Notes: a model not told the origin generated them from the letters alone. DNA of 64,000 nucleotides from Oidiodendron maius Zn (GCA_000827325.1 KN832870.1:3348001-3412000); one strand, 5' to 3'; counted from the first letter of the stretch, positions 1-12,288 are shown. Numbers and translations are program-made.

Positions 1-539
1 ATTCAAAATTATCATTAAAGCATTTAGGGTCATGATTGACTAGTTTATCTACGATGAGGAAGTTTTTGCCTCTATTTTAAATGATGTGGACCTTATATCT
101 TAGTCAATACCCATCCACATATCCAGATACTTCGGGTGGGGAATGTGAATAAGTACGCACGATACTACTGTACTTTCGAATGCGAATGCCTTGTTAAAAT
201 TCATTTCGCGGGACTACAACTTCTTTCATCCAGTTGCCAGTTATTTAACCATATTTTTGGGATTGAAATTATGAAGCTAAATATAGAGAGGGATCATTTC
301 AAGCTTATGAAGCCATCCTGTAGCCAGCAAATAAGAAAGTTGAGAATCGGGGATGATGTATTAGACTCTACTTTAGTGCATACAGCAATATTAGTCTTGA
401 AGTCAAGGAAACAGAAAGCCACCGACATGCCAGTTATTTCTATTTTTCCCTCACAGGCTTCTATCGTATTTTTGGGGCTGATGATCATTGCTCTGGTCCT
501 TTTTGTACAGACATAAAATTCAAAATCACGCAAAACTGC
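1..539. other. Intergenic, no supported gene
   Basis: AT-rich sequence at the left edge of the window. One open frame at 136-516 has no recognisable motif and an atypical composition, so I do not call it. I see no RNA gene or repeat. Confidence 0.5.
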
Positions 540-983
540 ATGTCCCCCAGCAATATAATGAGGTTCATTATATTGCTGGCAGTCTCAATACTTCCTCAAC
601 ATGGATTATCTGCCCACATCCCATGCCACTCACGATCAAGTGTACCGGTCGCAGATACAGGTTTCTGTGCTCAAAATTCTACGGCTATCATCAACTCCAC
701 TGAATCCAGCTCTATAATACCTGCCATCTCACAAACCCATCAAAGCCACGCCTCAAGGCACAGCGGCACCACATCCTTCAATAAGCGCGAGCCAAAGCAC
801 ATTTTCTTTCACATGGGCAGGTTCAAGAGTTATTATGAGCTGCATCCAGAAAAAGCAACGGATCATCTCTATGATATCCAGGATGAAAACGCCGTTGGAC
901 ACGAGATTGTGAAAGAAAAGGTAGAGCATTTAATGGCCCAGATATGGAGGAGTGTAGAGGGGCGTAAGAAGGATATGACGTGA
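540..983 (+). CDS. Small putative secreted protein, unrecognised
   Basis: A single-exon frame of 147 codons. The first Met is at 540, but the second Met at 555 gives a cleaner start: it begins MRFIILLAVSILPQHGLSA, which looks like a signal peptide with cleavage after LSA. The rest is hydrophilic, with N-glycosylation-type NST sites, a dibasic KR (possible Kex2 site) near residue 81, and a charged helical C-terminus. I recognise no family. A small secreted protein of this kind could act outside the cell, but that is inference from the signal peptide alone. A perfect hairpin covers the start region. It could also be a chance ORF. Confidence 0.4.
   Translation: MSPSNIMRFIILLAVSILPQHGLSAHIPCHSRSSVPVADTGFCAQNSTAIINSTESSSIIPAISQTHQSHASRHSGTTSFNKREPKHIFFHMGRFKSYYELHPEKATDHLYDIQDENAVGHEIVKEKVEHLMAQIWRSVEGRKKDMT
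547..579. repeat. Perfect 15-bp inverted repeat with 3-nt loop
   Basis: The left arm CCAGCAATATAATGA is followed by GGT and then its exact reverse complement. It lies over the signal-peptide codons of the small ORF and includes the ATG at 555 in the stem. Confidence 0.85.
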
Positions 984-1465
984 ATTTGTGCCTGACCATA
1001 TATAATTACCGGATGGTATTCAAACTAATTATGAGTGGTGAGCTTTATAATCAATAATTCTAAGAATATACTTTCCAATCCCACATAATCTAAGATTTTG
1101 GGTAGTGTAATCCAACCCCTACCTATTTTGCCTCATTATGCCACATATTCGTGACCAGTGCTGGTGGCGTTTAGGTTAGACCTCTTTTCTGATCCTTCGC
1201 TCTCAAGCCAACCTGCTACTCAAAGTATCAATGATCGCCGTTAACGGAGTCTAGGTGTGATGTTGGACTGCACCCCGGAAGGAGCTCCACTTCCAGTATC
1301 TGGCTTATCGACGACGCACGACTCGATAGCCCTGCCCTCGCAGCCTCGCCTTTGTTTAGTCGGGGGTGGACGTAATAAATATTGACTTTCCATCTCGCCC
1401 TGTACAACAACAACAACGTTCTCCCTTGGCTGCCACGGCGCTCTGAACCATGCGCCATTGATACC
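984..1465. other. Intergenic, MED17 upstream region
   Basis: Non-coding stretch between the small ORF and MED17. The last 100 bp are pyrimidine-rich and probably contain the MED17 promoter and leader. The minus-strand frame at 1228-1647 is antisense to the MED17 start and is not called. Confidence 0.5.
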
Positions 1466-3631
1466 ATGTCAACTCTTCCAACCCAGTTTTCCGTTTCCCT
1501 GCGGTCGTGGCCGTTGAGTGATGGCGGCCCCAGCAAGACTCTTCCTTCTCTAATCCAGCGCATCAATTCCCAGCGAGGAGGCTTTTTGGATCTCGATGAG
1601 GATGAGCTCCGAGAGGAAATTGCCAGAGAGGAAGCTGGCGCTGGCACCGAGCCTGGCGCTGGCGAAGATGACGACGCCGCGAGTCTGGAGGAAGGAGAAG
1701 AGAAGCTGGATCGTGTGAAGGAGCTCGCGACCGCGCGCGATGAGATGTTAGCGCAGATTGAGTACGTTTGGCCTTGGCTTAGTATGCACAGCTACTGATG
1801 GGATCTCAGGCAAGCGCATCAGCAGGCCATGTTTGCTCTGGACTTTGTGTCTCTGCTCATATCGAAGGATCAGCCGAACCAAGCCAGCCTTTCCATATCG
1901 CCGTTTCTGCGGGAGCATGTGGGGATGGGGACGCTGGGGGCCGACAAGGTCCAAACGTCCAAGGTTACGGAGGCACAGAGGGAGGATAACAAGCGCATAG
2001 CGAAGGGATGGAAGATCCAGAATCTCAATAAGACTGCTGATTCTATTTTGGCTTCTGCTACAAGATTGGAGAAGGAAATTGAGCTTGAAACGGCATACTG
2101 GAAGCAAGTCCTGACCATCAGTGAGAACGGATGGGCGATATGTCGGCTGCCAACTGAGAAGCATACACTTGGTGTTAGATTTGGCTTTTCGGAGGGTAGG
2201 ACCCATCTCCACTACTTTATTCTCGATGCTAATTTTGATCTAGCTGGCCCCATATTCAAAAATAGGAGCCTCGCAGCCCTCCGGCGAGAACCAGATGGAA
2301 GCATCTCGCTAGATCAGGGACTTGCACCCTCGGAGCCTCAAAGTGTCCGAGTTCGCATTTACAGTAATGGAGAGCAGACTGGTTGCTCAATTATGCCATC
2401 TGCTATCACAGATGCTGCTCCAGTCGAGGCACGCATCCGACAAGCTCGAAATGCAATCTTCGAAGCAGAGCTCTGGCACGAACTTAGCCGCGAATCGCGG
2501 ACTCTACAGGCCATGGGGGTCCGTTGCAAAGGCGACACAATAATCTGCCCCATCTCTCCTGCGAAGGACGTCGTCCTTGACCTGGTAATTTTAGACAGTT
2601 ACGCGCCTGAACCGTCTGGCAATGATGATAAATTAGCGGAAGGCATCTCCCTAGCACTTCATTTGCTGCAGAGCTATGCCCACCGGCAGAACTTCGTCCG
2701 GCGTACCAAGCCCCCTGGGCCACTTACATCCTTCAAGCGTACGAGTGCGCCATACGCACTCCTCCGCTACCTGATAACTCGAGCCAACCACCAAGCTACC
2801 CTCTCCCGCGTTCACACCCTCTTCCACGGAATCTGTTCCATTCTGACTACAGTATCTCACTTACCACGCCTGAATTGTACTGTCACAGAACCTCCTTCAG
2901 AATTGCCCCCCAATCTTACTGCCACTGAGACCACTGTCGTCGCACTATTCGAACAAATTCAAGCTCAGGTTACCGTTAGCCTCAGCGACTCGTGCACTCT
3001 AAGCATGAAGATCAGAACATCACGTTACCCGCTAAGCACCTCCAACTTCAACCTCTCGCTCGAGCCAGCGAACTGTGTCTTGCAAGAATCATGCCGCCCT
3101 CCAGGAATAGTCGACCAATGGTACAAAGCCTACGACTATATCCTCTTCGTCACATCATGCGCTCTGGCCAGCTCATTCACCTCTCTTCCCACCGGAAACG
3201 AGGAAGCTAGCGCAGAAGGAAACAGTACTCCAGCGTCGCGATGGGAACCCACCACTCGGCCTCACATTATCCGTCTGGTCCGTCCCAATCAAGATATGCG
3301 CCAACAACTCAGGAGTAAACAAGCCTCTTTCTCCCTCACTCCCGTCTCGCCTCCAGGAGGTAAAAACATGCAATCTGGCTTGAAGCTGAGAGTAAACTGG
3401 GAATGCATTGGTGATCTCTCGGAACGTCCTTCTACGGCACTGGAGCATCTAGACCCCGGAGAAGCCCTAGCCTGGAAGGTAGCTAAAGGTGAAGGATTTT
3501 ACGAGTGGATAATAATGGAAGGCGAGAACGAGGTTGTTGGACGTGGAGCATCCGGCAGGGAAGGTTCCTTGGGCCTAGACACCCCAATTAAAAGTTTGAA
3601 AGAAGTAATGGAACTGGCTGCAAGCACATGA
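1466..3631 (+). CDS. MED17: Mediator complex subunit 17 (Srb4/MED17)
   Basis: Subunit of the Mediator head module, which links activators to RNA polymerase II in the nucleus. Two exons are supported: 1466-1761 and 1810-3631, with a 48-nt intron (GTACGT..CTCAG). The splice gives 705 residues and keeps the frame across the junction (LAQIE to QAHQQAMFALDF). The N-terminus (MSTLPTQFSVSLRSWP, then SLIQRINSQRGGFLDLDEDEL) carries the family signature of fungal Srb4, and the length fits. The C-terminal half is hydrophilic with Ser/Thr/Pro-rich linkers. The ATG was chosen because it starts the conserved N-terminus and lies after in-frame non-conserved sequence. No oddity is seen. Confidence 0.9.
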
Positions 3632-4252
3632 AGGCATACCAGGCTTGTTGTGATTGTATATATATATATAAGCACCTTGTTTAGCCGTACTGTATAGCTT
3701 AAACGCTTGAGTCTACAACACAGCATTGGGTCGAAACGAATTGAGCATATTTTAGGGAAAATTCACGCACATATTACAGACAAGAAGAGATTGAAACAGC
3801 AACTGGTGTTCCAATTAACATGCTAGGTATAACTCGATTCTCTGATCATCAACCCTCAAGCAGCTGCTATATCCCCAAGCCCATTAATGGCTCATTATAA
3901 ACTACGAGCAGCTCACCAATGCGAAGGTGTGAATTTTGGTTCACCCCATGAACCCACGCCAAGCCACCATAAACATAGCCATAATATACCGCGTCAGAAA
4001 GTAAGTACAAATGGTGTAAAGCGAATAAGAGTCATTGGTGTCACAAAATATGCGTGTTGGAGCAAGATTACCAAGGCAGCATGCAGAACATCGGAAGCCA
4101 TAGTTGCTGTAGAATGGCTGAGCCGGCTTCGTGGTAAGTAAAAGATACTATTTATTTAGCGCTGGCTCGGCTTGCACGATTGGAAGCAATAGCTTTTGGA
4201 GCAGTACTATCGAGATAATCAACACACGGACTGTAGCTTTTAGTAAGGCTGC
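3632..4252. other. Intergenic between convergent MED17 and zinc-finger gene
   Basis: Holds both 3' ends. There is a short TA dinucleotide run at about 3657-3671. Short open frames (for example 3887-4141) have no coding character. Nothing else is seen. Confidence 0.5.
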
Positions 4253-5817
4253 CTACGATTTCTTGTTCTTTCGGCCTTTCTTCTGCTTCGAACCTGCAGT
4301 CTCCGCCTTCCTCTTCTCAATGTAAGCCTCGAAATCGTCATCGATCTCCTCAGCATCAAGGGCCTTGTCAAAGTCATGCTGAAGCTCGGCATTGCTAATA
4401 CCTGGGATGTAGTTTTCACCTGCTGCAGCTGCAGAAGAAGACTCGATGGAATTTGAGGGATCATCCATTAGAGTAGAGAACTTCGTTCCGGAACTCTCAC
4501 GGTTGGTGGCTTTTCTGCTACTCTTCTTCGGTTGGCTGTTGGATTTGCCTTTAGGATTCTCAATGGTTTTGTCAATACCTTTGTGCTCGTCAAGGCTTTC
4601 CCTTTTCACTTTCTTGCTATTGGTCTTGTGTGCCGTCGTTGTAGGAGTAACTTCGGATGATCCGGCCTCATTGTATTGCTCATCTAGGTTTTCCTCTTTG
4701 ATGGCCTTCTTGTCTCGAGCAGAACGCTTCTTGGTTGTAGAGATGGCTGCCGAAAATTCCTCCTCTTCTTCTTTAATCGCCTCAGCGCCCTCTTCTTTCT
4801 TGGCTTTCTTAGCACGGGATTTCTTTGCCGGCTTTGCGTCATATCTGTCATCATCATCTTCCTCCTCCTTAGCGGCATTCGAGGATCGTTTCCTCTTCAG
4901 TGGCGTCTGAGTTCCAGATTCTCCCTGCGAATTCTTCTTGCTAGTAGCCTTGGTGTTCTTTCCAGCACTTTCTAGCTCGTCTTTTGCGGTTTTAATTTTG
5001 ACGTCCACCTTCTTAGTAGAGATTCCATTCTCCAAGGCGCGCTCTCGCTCCGCTGTCAGAGCCTGAACCTGGGCTTCGAGCTCTTCAATCTCTCGATTAT
5101 GACTAATTTGGTCCTGTCGCTTCTTCTTCTTAGACTCGGCTGTGTACAGACCTTTTTCTCCAAGCTTATTCATCTCGGGATCCTGCCATTGGTAAGTCAT
5201 GTCTGTGTTATTGGCAAATTAGATTGTTTTAGACTTACACCATTGAAGTCTTCCGGATCAATAAAACCCTGCGTAATAACACGTCGTACTTTCTCCTGCA
5301 GCTCAGGATGCTTGTCAAGGCTATTCTTTTCATCACCTTCGTAGCCATCAAGAAAGTCCCAGCGGTAGGTCCCCGGGCTATTGGGATCCTCTAGATTATT
5401 TCGTATGTTCTGGAGTTGATGCCCCGTGACACAGCCCCTAAAATAAAGCATCAGCTGACTTGCTTTCGCGCTTGCTCTATAGGCTGAAAATAAGTGTGCA
5501 GAGGCTACATAGACATACCAGTGTTTCCATTGCCAAGACCCCCTCTCCTCAAACTCGACCCAAGTGCCCATTCTCAGCTCATCCTTGTCGATCTTGATTC
5601 CGTTCTTTTTACATTCCGTGGCCCGGCACACAGCACGACCACTCGAAGCAGTTTCTAGCCAGTTTGTTAGCTTCAATGCCGCATTGGAAACTCTTGGAAA
5701 CAGGACGATCATATCATTAACTTGAAGGAATGACATGGGGATCACGTGCGGCATGAAGGCGAGAATTGAAATCTGATGGAATGGACGAGATCAGCCCTTA
5801 CCAACGCGATAAGACAT
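4253..5817 (-). CDS. PARP-type zinc-finger nuclear protein
   Basis: Likely DNA-break or chromatin-associated nuclear protein. Spliced exons are 5817-5802, 5654-5519, 5437-5241 and 5202-4253, giving 432 residues. Exon 1 encodes only MSYRV plus one base. Joining it to exon 2 gives MSYRVETASSGRAVC, the classic start of a zf-PARP domain. The domain runs to about residue 100, with ligands in RAVCRATEC and WKHWGC. From about residue 117 the protein is a long Lys/Glu-rich low-complexity tail with coiled-coil stretches, many KK/KR nuclear-localisation-like motifs and acidic runs, ending KKGRKNKKS. There is no catalytic PARP domain, so it binds rather than modifies. The third intron would be only 38 nt (5203-5240), which is unusually short. 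Fungal proteins of this architecture are known but I know of no symbol. Confidence 0.82.
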
Positions 5818-6450
5818 CTTTGCCGTAGTCCTCAGAAGAACTTGGCTCCCTCTAGCCTATCCAACGCCGATGAGATTTAGGTGTTGAAAATGATTAGTCA
5901 AGGGTACTGCTTGAGTCCTGCTCTTGTCAACACATTGCTTCGCAAGCCGCGTCTCTTCTGTTCAGATTTTGTAGAGGGACATTGGAGAAAGAGTTATACC
6001 GGGATGAATCTCGTATTACGAAATGAACAAGTAGATAATAATCTCAGATACGGCTGGAATCATTTGATGAATAGTTGAAGACAATGGAAAGATATCAAAG
6101 ATGATGTTGGGGCGAAAGCGAGAAACCGAAACAGGTTTAGAGTGTGCTCCTGGCTTTTCAGGCTGCTTTAGCGCATCGGCCCAGGGTCATTCAAGCCTGC
6201 CTGCCGAGAGACTTTTCATCACGATATGCACCAGGGCATTCTTCCACATAACTCTTCTGGGGACGTGTCGATTTGCATGTAACGGAATGGGAATGACTTC
6301 GATGGGCCATAGCATGCCATTGCTCCTGGTTTGGATCTGCTCACTTATCACCCATCATTCCTCTATACACAATAACAACAGCTTGGACTGATCTAGGCCT
6401 TTCAACTATATTTCATGCGAATATTACATTATTTGAACTGTCACAATCAT
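5818..6450. other. Intergenic
   Basis: Promoter side of the zinc-finger gene and 3' side of the methyltransferase gene. Two short open frames (5881-6078 and 6101-6391) show no family features. Nothing else is seen. Confidence 0.5.
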
Positions 6451-7418
6451 CTAATCGAGCAATCTTGCCATTCCGAGACCATCAAACATAGGCATCAAGA
6501 ATGTCTCCAGTCGCTCGTTGTTGGCCAAATTCTTATTGAAGGTATCTAAACCTTCCATGTCTCCAGGCTTCCAGTTAATTTCGCCATTCTGCTTCGCGTA
6601 CCAGGGGTTGGCCGGTGTGCGTTCTGCGACGAGGCCGCGGCGAAGGATGTTGTCCGCCAAGATAATACCACCCGGCCGAAGAATGCGAGGTGCGTTAGAC
6701 CCTCTTGGAGAGTACTCTAGGATCATGGAGAGGTAAGTTGGATAGCTTGTCTTGTCGGCATCAATGAAGATAAGATCATACGGCTCCGCTAGGGCAGCAG
6801 CCAGGCTCTTGATCCTGGAAAGTCTGTTAGCTTGGATGATGTATAAGAGAAGTTTAACGCACGATTCACGGGCATCTCCAACAATGATTTCTGTGTTTGT
6901 AACTCCGTACTTAGCAAATGACTCTCGAGCAATTTGTGCATACTCCGGGGAGAATTCGAGGCCGGTCACATGACCATTTGGACCGACGGCTTTTGCCCAG
7001 CCCATTGTTGAGAAGCCGATGAAGGTACCAATCTCTAAGACTTGAGAAGTATTAGCAGAGAGATATTGTGGACCAAAGCTGTTGGGACAACGAGTTACAC
7101 CACTTGGTTTGAGAGCTTGAGGGGGGCAACCTCGCACTACACAGCAGAAGGACTTAAAGCTGCACATCCCTAGAAATAATGCACGTCTTAATAAGATGCA
7201 GGCATACTCCTCTTGGCACCCATGGCTTTCGCAAACCAGACTTGGAACTCTGCTTGGAATGGAGATATCATATAATTAGGACTGTCCTGAGTCTCGACGC
7301 CCCAGGCATGATGATCCAAGAGGTGCTGTGGCAGCTTGGTCGAGTGAGCCAGAGCATAATCTCCAACAGCAGTTGCAACTTGCTCGTTGGGATAGAGTTG
7401 GGTATAGTTTTCCTTCAT
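6451..7418 (-). CDS. Class I SAM-dependent O-methyltransferase (caffeoyl-CoA OMT-like)
   Basis: Transfers a methyl group from S-adenosylmethionine to a hydroxyl, probably on a small phenolic or catechol-like substrate; cytosolic. Exons are 7418-7208, 7040-6863 and 6814-6451, giving 250 residues, typical of this metal-dependent family. Motif I is ILEIGTFIGFSTMGWA (about 71-86), formed across the first splice (AKR to ILEIG). The acceptor lies next to a perfect CTAATAC branch-like site. The second motif FIDADK (about 145-150) holds the metal-binding Asp, followed by GGIILADN. The first intron (7041-7207) happens to stay open in the downstream frame, which can mislead gene callers. The gene is divergent from ISN1, whose ATG is 285 bp away. 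The substrate cannot be told from sequence. Confidence 0.85.
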
Positions 7419-7703
7419 CGTGAGAGTTAACTTGAAGGAAAGTAAGATAAGAGGCGTAGTGTAGAGTGAGAGGGAGCCGAGGATAGAAACTAAGCAAAAC
7501 CGCGGGTACTTGGAGTGTTCCGACTTAGTCATTGGCTTCACGGCCTGGCTCCAAGTTTGCAAGCACACGCGTCACGGTCAACAAGCTCGGAAGTGTGAGA
7601 GCCGATTTCTCAATTGACAAGCAGGGATAGTGTGGATTTTGAGTCTTGGCCCCGGCACCTTGAAGTCCCACCAGTCTGGCAGTTCTCTCCAGCTGTAGTC
7701 GCG

Positions 7704-9419
7704 ATGACAACGAGGTATCGAGTAGAATGTGCCTCCCCAGTCTGCTCAACATAGCCGCTCGTACTTACACTTGCTAGACGCCCTCACCACGCACCGGCGC
7801 GATCAGTTCATAGGTTTGTTTTACCCGTATTCTATCTTTTCCGTCAGACTGCGGGGCGGGTTACCATGAGGATCTCCTTGAGGTACCTCGTCCTATCTCA
7901 ATTGTCACACCACTTGCCGATTTCCGCCTCTGACAATGGGACAGAATGGATCAAAGGCCTGCTTGCCGTCCCATTCGTGTTACACTCCCAGCCTACAGGA
8001 GTATTTGAGTCGCGGAATGGTACCGTGGCTCAAATGGCCGAAGTGGCCCATCGACGGTATGCGGAGATCATGAAGGATGTCGAGGATATGATAAATGATC
8101 ACAGTATTTCTTTTCTCAGCCTCCACTTTGATAACGCTCACGTTCAGCATAGTTGCACACCAACTGGTCGGACTCCATGGGCAGTCCAAGCTCAAATTGC
8201 TAGTACCATCTATTGGTACCTTCTTTACCCCACTTCCACTCGCAGAAGCTTTCAGATATCAGGATAGAAAACGTTCCATTTCGTCCAGACGTTTCGTCCC
8301 TCCGTCCTTTAACGACGTCCGACTCATTCTGAACACAGCCCAACTCATAGGTCTAACTTCTGCAGGTTCATTAGAACTTGCCACATTCGATGGTGATGTG
8401 ACACTGTAGTTTCGCCCATAACCTCAATGCACTAAAATTATAGTTAACAGACTCTAGGTACGACGATGGCGAAAGCCTGGAACCGACAAGTCCTGTTATC
8501 CCAAGAATAATATGTATGAGCACAAATTGATCCTTTCTTCTGTCTCATACGCTAACATATATACAGGTTTAATGAGCCATAACGTTAAGATTGGTATTGT
8601 CACCGCAGCTGGGTACACGGGAGCCGAGAGATATTACGGCCGGCTTCATGGCCTCCTTGAAGCTATTAAAGAGACCACCATACTCACCCGACAGCAGAAA
8701 GAAAACATAGTTGTAATGGGTAAACCCATCCTTTTATTAGAGCTTCGCTGCTTTTTGTGCTAGTATATTAATTTATAATAGGTGGAGAGTCCAACTTTCT
8801 CTTTAAATTCGACCCCGCCGCTCCATATCTTCTTGCTCACCTCCCCCGGCGTAGCTGGATTCTCCCTAGCATGTCCACTTGGTCGCAGCCGACTATTACT
8901 AGTCTGCTCGATCTTGCGGAAGCCTCGCTTCGTGAGTGCGTGACCAACCTAGCCCTACCTGCAACGGTGTTGCGCAAGGAGCGAGCAGTCGGTATTGTCC
9001 CCTCTGTCCCAGGGCACCGCCTCCCTCGTGAGTCTCTCGAAGAAACTGTGCTTGTTGTCCAAAAGAAACTCCAGATGAGTGATGTTGGAAAGAATCTCCC
9101 CTTTTGCGCCTTTAACGGGGGGAATGATGTCTTTGTGGATATTGGAGATAAGAGCTGGGGCGTGCTTGTCTGTCAAAACTACTTTGGAAAACTGGCTGGT
9201 GGCATCGACGGAGGAAAGCGAGAAGATATAAGGGGGGATAGAACTTTGCACGTTGGTGACCAGTTTTTGAGTGCAGGTAGCAATGATTTCAAGGCTAGGG
9301 CTGTCGGTACAACTGCTTGGATTGCTAGTCCGGCAGAGACCGTAGACCTACTTGATGAACTAGGGAGGCTGATCGCAACAAGCAGTATCGCGACCCCAAT
9401 GGACAAATTAACGACGTAG
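7704..9419 (+). CDS. ISN1: IMP-specific 5'-nucleotidase
   Basis: Dephosphorylates inosine 5'-monophosphate to inosine in purine salvage; cytosolic, fungal ISN1 family. Seven exons: 7704-7728, 7778-7813, 7945-8103, 8153-8405, 8458-8513, 8567-8719 and 8782-9419, giving 439 residues, the usual family length. Exons 1 and 2 are micro-exons of 25 and 36 nt. Their splicing restores the conserved start MTTRYRVEYALTTHRRDQF, then IEWIKGLLAVPFVLHSQP. The haloacid-dehalogenase-like catalytic motif FDGDVTLYDDG (about 151-161) is built across the exon 4/5 junction. GIVTAAGYTGAERYYGRL and VVMGGESNFLFKFDP are further family motifs. The first donor (GTGCCT) is weak. The gene looks intact. Confidence 0.93.
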
Positions 9420-10248
9420 AAATATTCGTGTCGGGCCGCTGCGATCTTTCAGCTATCCTATCAGGGATGAGTGGGATGAGCAGGTCGTTCCCTTCAATTC
9501 CATGTTATGTGCTGTAAATTTGACCCGTTGGTATCATGGGGGCTGCACTCTAAGAACCCCGGCACATGGTTCAAGTTGGTATTAAGTCGCTAATCAAATG
9601 GGAACCGTCTAATGCTCTTTGTCTCTCTTCCAATTGCATCCAAATATGGATCAAAGTTATGGAAAATGCGGATAGGAATCTAGAATGGCATTTTTCACTA
9701 TAATTCTGCCCAGTATTCTCTTCTAGTTTCTACTCCTGTGTGCCGTACCTTCTGTATACATTATACCGAATTAATATAGAGTACGGCGTTCTTCTAGAGA
9801 TTTCCTTGAGCTGCCACTCAACGTTCCTATCCCAATCCCTATCACTGCAGTAAGTTATGATTGACCGCGCTAATGAAGCCCTTGCAGAGGTCTTTCTGCC
9901 AGGAGAGCCTCGAACATACAATGCTATTGTTGGACCTGTAGGAGGGCACAATTATATTGCCTTAATTTTCTAGTAATAGGATATCTACTGGGTTTTATAC
10001 TGCATCAGTTCCTTTCTTGTAACCAGTCTTCATTCCTTAAATTTTAACTTCAACAGTATTCTTATTTGAATAGTGTCCAATAGTGTGTGTTATACGTTCC
10101 TTGCTTCTGATTTTACTAGCGTTACATTAGGTTCCACAGCTATCTCAAAACGTAGTAAAGTCACTCTCTCTAACCCCTTTGTCATCCCTTGTACTACCAA
10201 GGGGCTCGGCGTCTTGCCTGCCTCTCTCCAGCCCCCGCTGGACAACTA
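9420..10248. other. Intergenic between ISN1 and the NB-ARC locus
   Basis: AT-rich sequence marking the step from conserved to accessory DNA. A short minus frame (9730-9951) shows no motif. No RNA gene or repeat is recognised. Confidence 0.5.
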
Positions 10249-12288
10249 TCAACTCCCTTGAAACTCGAAATATAGAGCTGTTATAAAAACCGTCCAACAT
10301 GCTACCACAAGAGCACCAGTTGCGAATCCACTCGATACATCTTTCTTTCCAGCCGAATAGGCTAGAGAGATGACCATAGCCAGTGCGGCCATAGCTGCAG
10401 CCAATCGCGAGATCCTCCGCTTGTGTATACCTTCGATGACCAAGATGCCCCACCCGAGAATGATTTCACCATTTGGTCGTTTCCCTAGACACACTTTCTC
10501 TAGCTTCTCATCGAGCTTCTTTGGCAGACGATTAAGCCACATCGTCTGCAGTGCTGAAGTAATACCCCCCGGACACTCCCAGAAGTTGGAAAGACAGGTC
10601 TGAAGGAATAGGAGGATGAGTGAGAGCTGAGCCAGCAGGGTGACACTCATATCTGCGCGTCACAACTAAGTCATCCTTGTTCTGCATGTGCGCGCAAATC
10701 GTACAATCAGGGGAGTCAGCGATAGGGTAGACACGTTTAAGACCTTCGATTGCGAATTGGATGTAGTCTATATCCACGGGTTTCGTGAGCCAACTTCTAA
10801 GCACGTTGATCCGAGAGCTACGGCATGCTTCGTATGCCTTTTTGAAGTTATGGAATATCTGAGTATCTTCGGAGATGGAGGATATGTCAACCTCATCGTA
10901 AGTCTTTTGGAATGGACCACTGTTGACACATAAAGCCACGAATTTTGGACGCGTATTCGCAGAGGCTGGCACAGAGCTGGCTGTACCCATACCACTAGCA
11001 GTTGTGTTTGGCATGCCACCAACTGTTTGAGATATGTTGATAGAGGAACTTCGTGCTGTCTCAGACGCGTTGGATCTTGGAAGTGCTAGTGACTGGGAAT
11101 TCGATACGGTGGTTTGTATGGAGCTTGCTGGCAATTGCTTTGCTCCGTAACCGCTCTGTGTGACAAGGAATCCATGGGATTGAATGTCCATCACAAGTTT
11201 GTCAATTTCTTCTTCGTCACCATGAAAGTCGCCATATAGCAGCATAACACACTTACATTGCCATTCCAGTCGCCGCTGTCCAACACCTAGCCTAGGACTT
11301 ATAAGCCATAACACCCCCAAATAAAGTCGATGTAGTATGTCAGGAATTTGAAGTTGCAATATTTTCTGCATCTGCGGCTCTGCTGGGACTGATAAGCCCG
11401 AAAAGGCCTGATAATCGCTCGTCTCTGCGAGGCTATTGACCTCCTCGGCCTTGTTCTGTAAGCCTATCATATTATGGCGGGGTTGTTCTTCCACGAGCCG
11501 CTTGAGAAATCCTGGATCCTTTGGCAGCTCTATAAGGCACATATTCGTCAGACTCCCCAACACGAGAAGTCAAGTTATCCAATGTTTGCTGAGAGTTCGA
11601 ATTCACAAAAGCCTCGAGTTGGGCTTTGAAATTCTTGAAAGCAGTCGATGAAACGAGAAAGTCTGTTAGCTTCTCCAAATTCGGCAAGTAGGAGTCTTCG
11701 TCATCAGAGTGACTTTCTCCGTTGCTTTCCTGCTCATCTTCTAGTCTTGTCTCTATTTGATCAGACGTCTCAGTATATTGCTGTTGCGGTAGGAACCTTT
11801 CTAGTGCGAGTTTCGTTGCGGTTTGATCTTTAATGCTATGAAAAGCAGTAACCTGGCTATTATCTTCATCCAATCCCAAAACTCGTCTCCGAACGATCCT
11901 AGTAACGTATGTTCTATAGTTGTGGACTATGCGCGCAGCGTCCTTCTGGATGTGGTTGTCTGCTTCTGCACGGAGTTCAGAAGCATAGATCTTTAGAAGA
12001 CGAATGAAATTTCGCTCAAACCGATCAGAGCTCATCGTGACGAATCCTCGGTTCACACACTGCTGAATATCTTTGTTGTCCAACAAAACTTCAGCAAGCT
12101 GCTCTGCTGCACCACCTTCACCGGCAGGATTCAGGGATGAGGCCGAAGTGATATGACTTGCGACAGAAGCGATACTTTTTGTGTCCCATTCATTAAGGTT
12201 TCCCTCGAGCAGCTGTTTTGAGATTATACTTGCAGTCTCCCTCGGGTCAGAAAATTCACCATGGTGACCATGGGGCCCAATCCGCGGC

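Noticed and set aside
136-516. 126-codon plus-strand frame
   Set aside because: No motif, odd composition, no splice or start context; likely chance.
1228-1647. 139-codon minus-strand frame
   Set aside because: Antisense to the MED17 start; a shadow of that gene.
7041-7207. Reading the O-methyltransferase intron as coding, since it stays open in frame
   Set aside because: Splicing restores the conserved AKR-ILEIGTF motif; the read-through sequence has Cys-rich residues foreign to the family.
10073-10261. 62-codon plus frame near the NLR end
   Set aside because: Too short and without motif.
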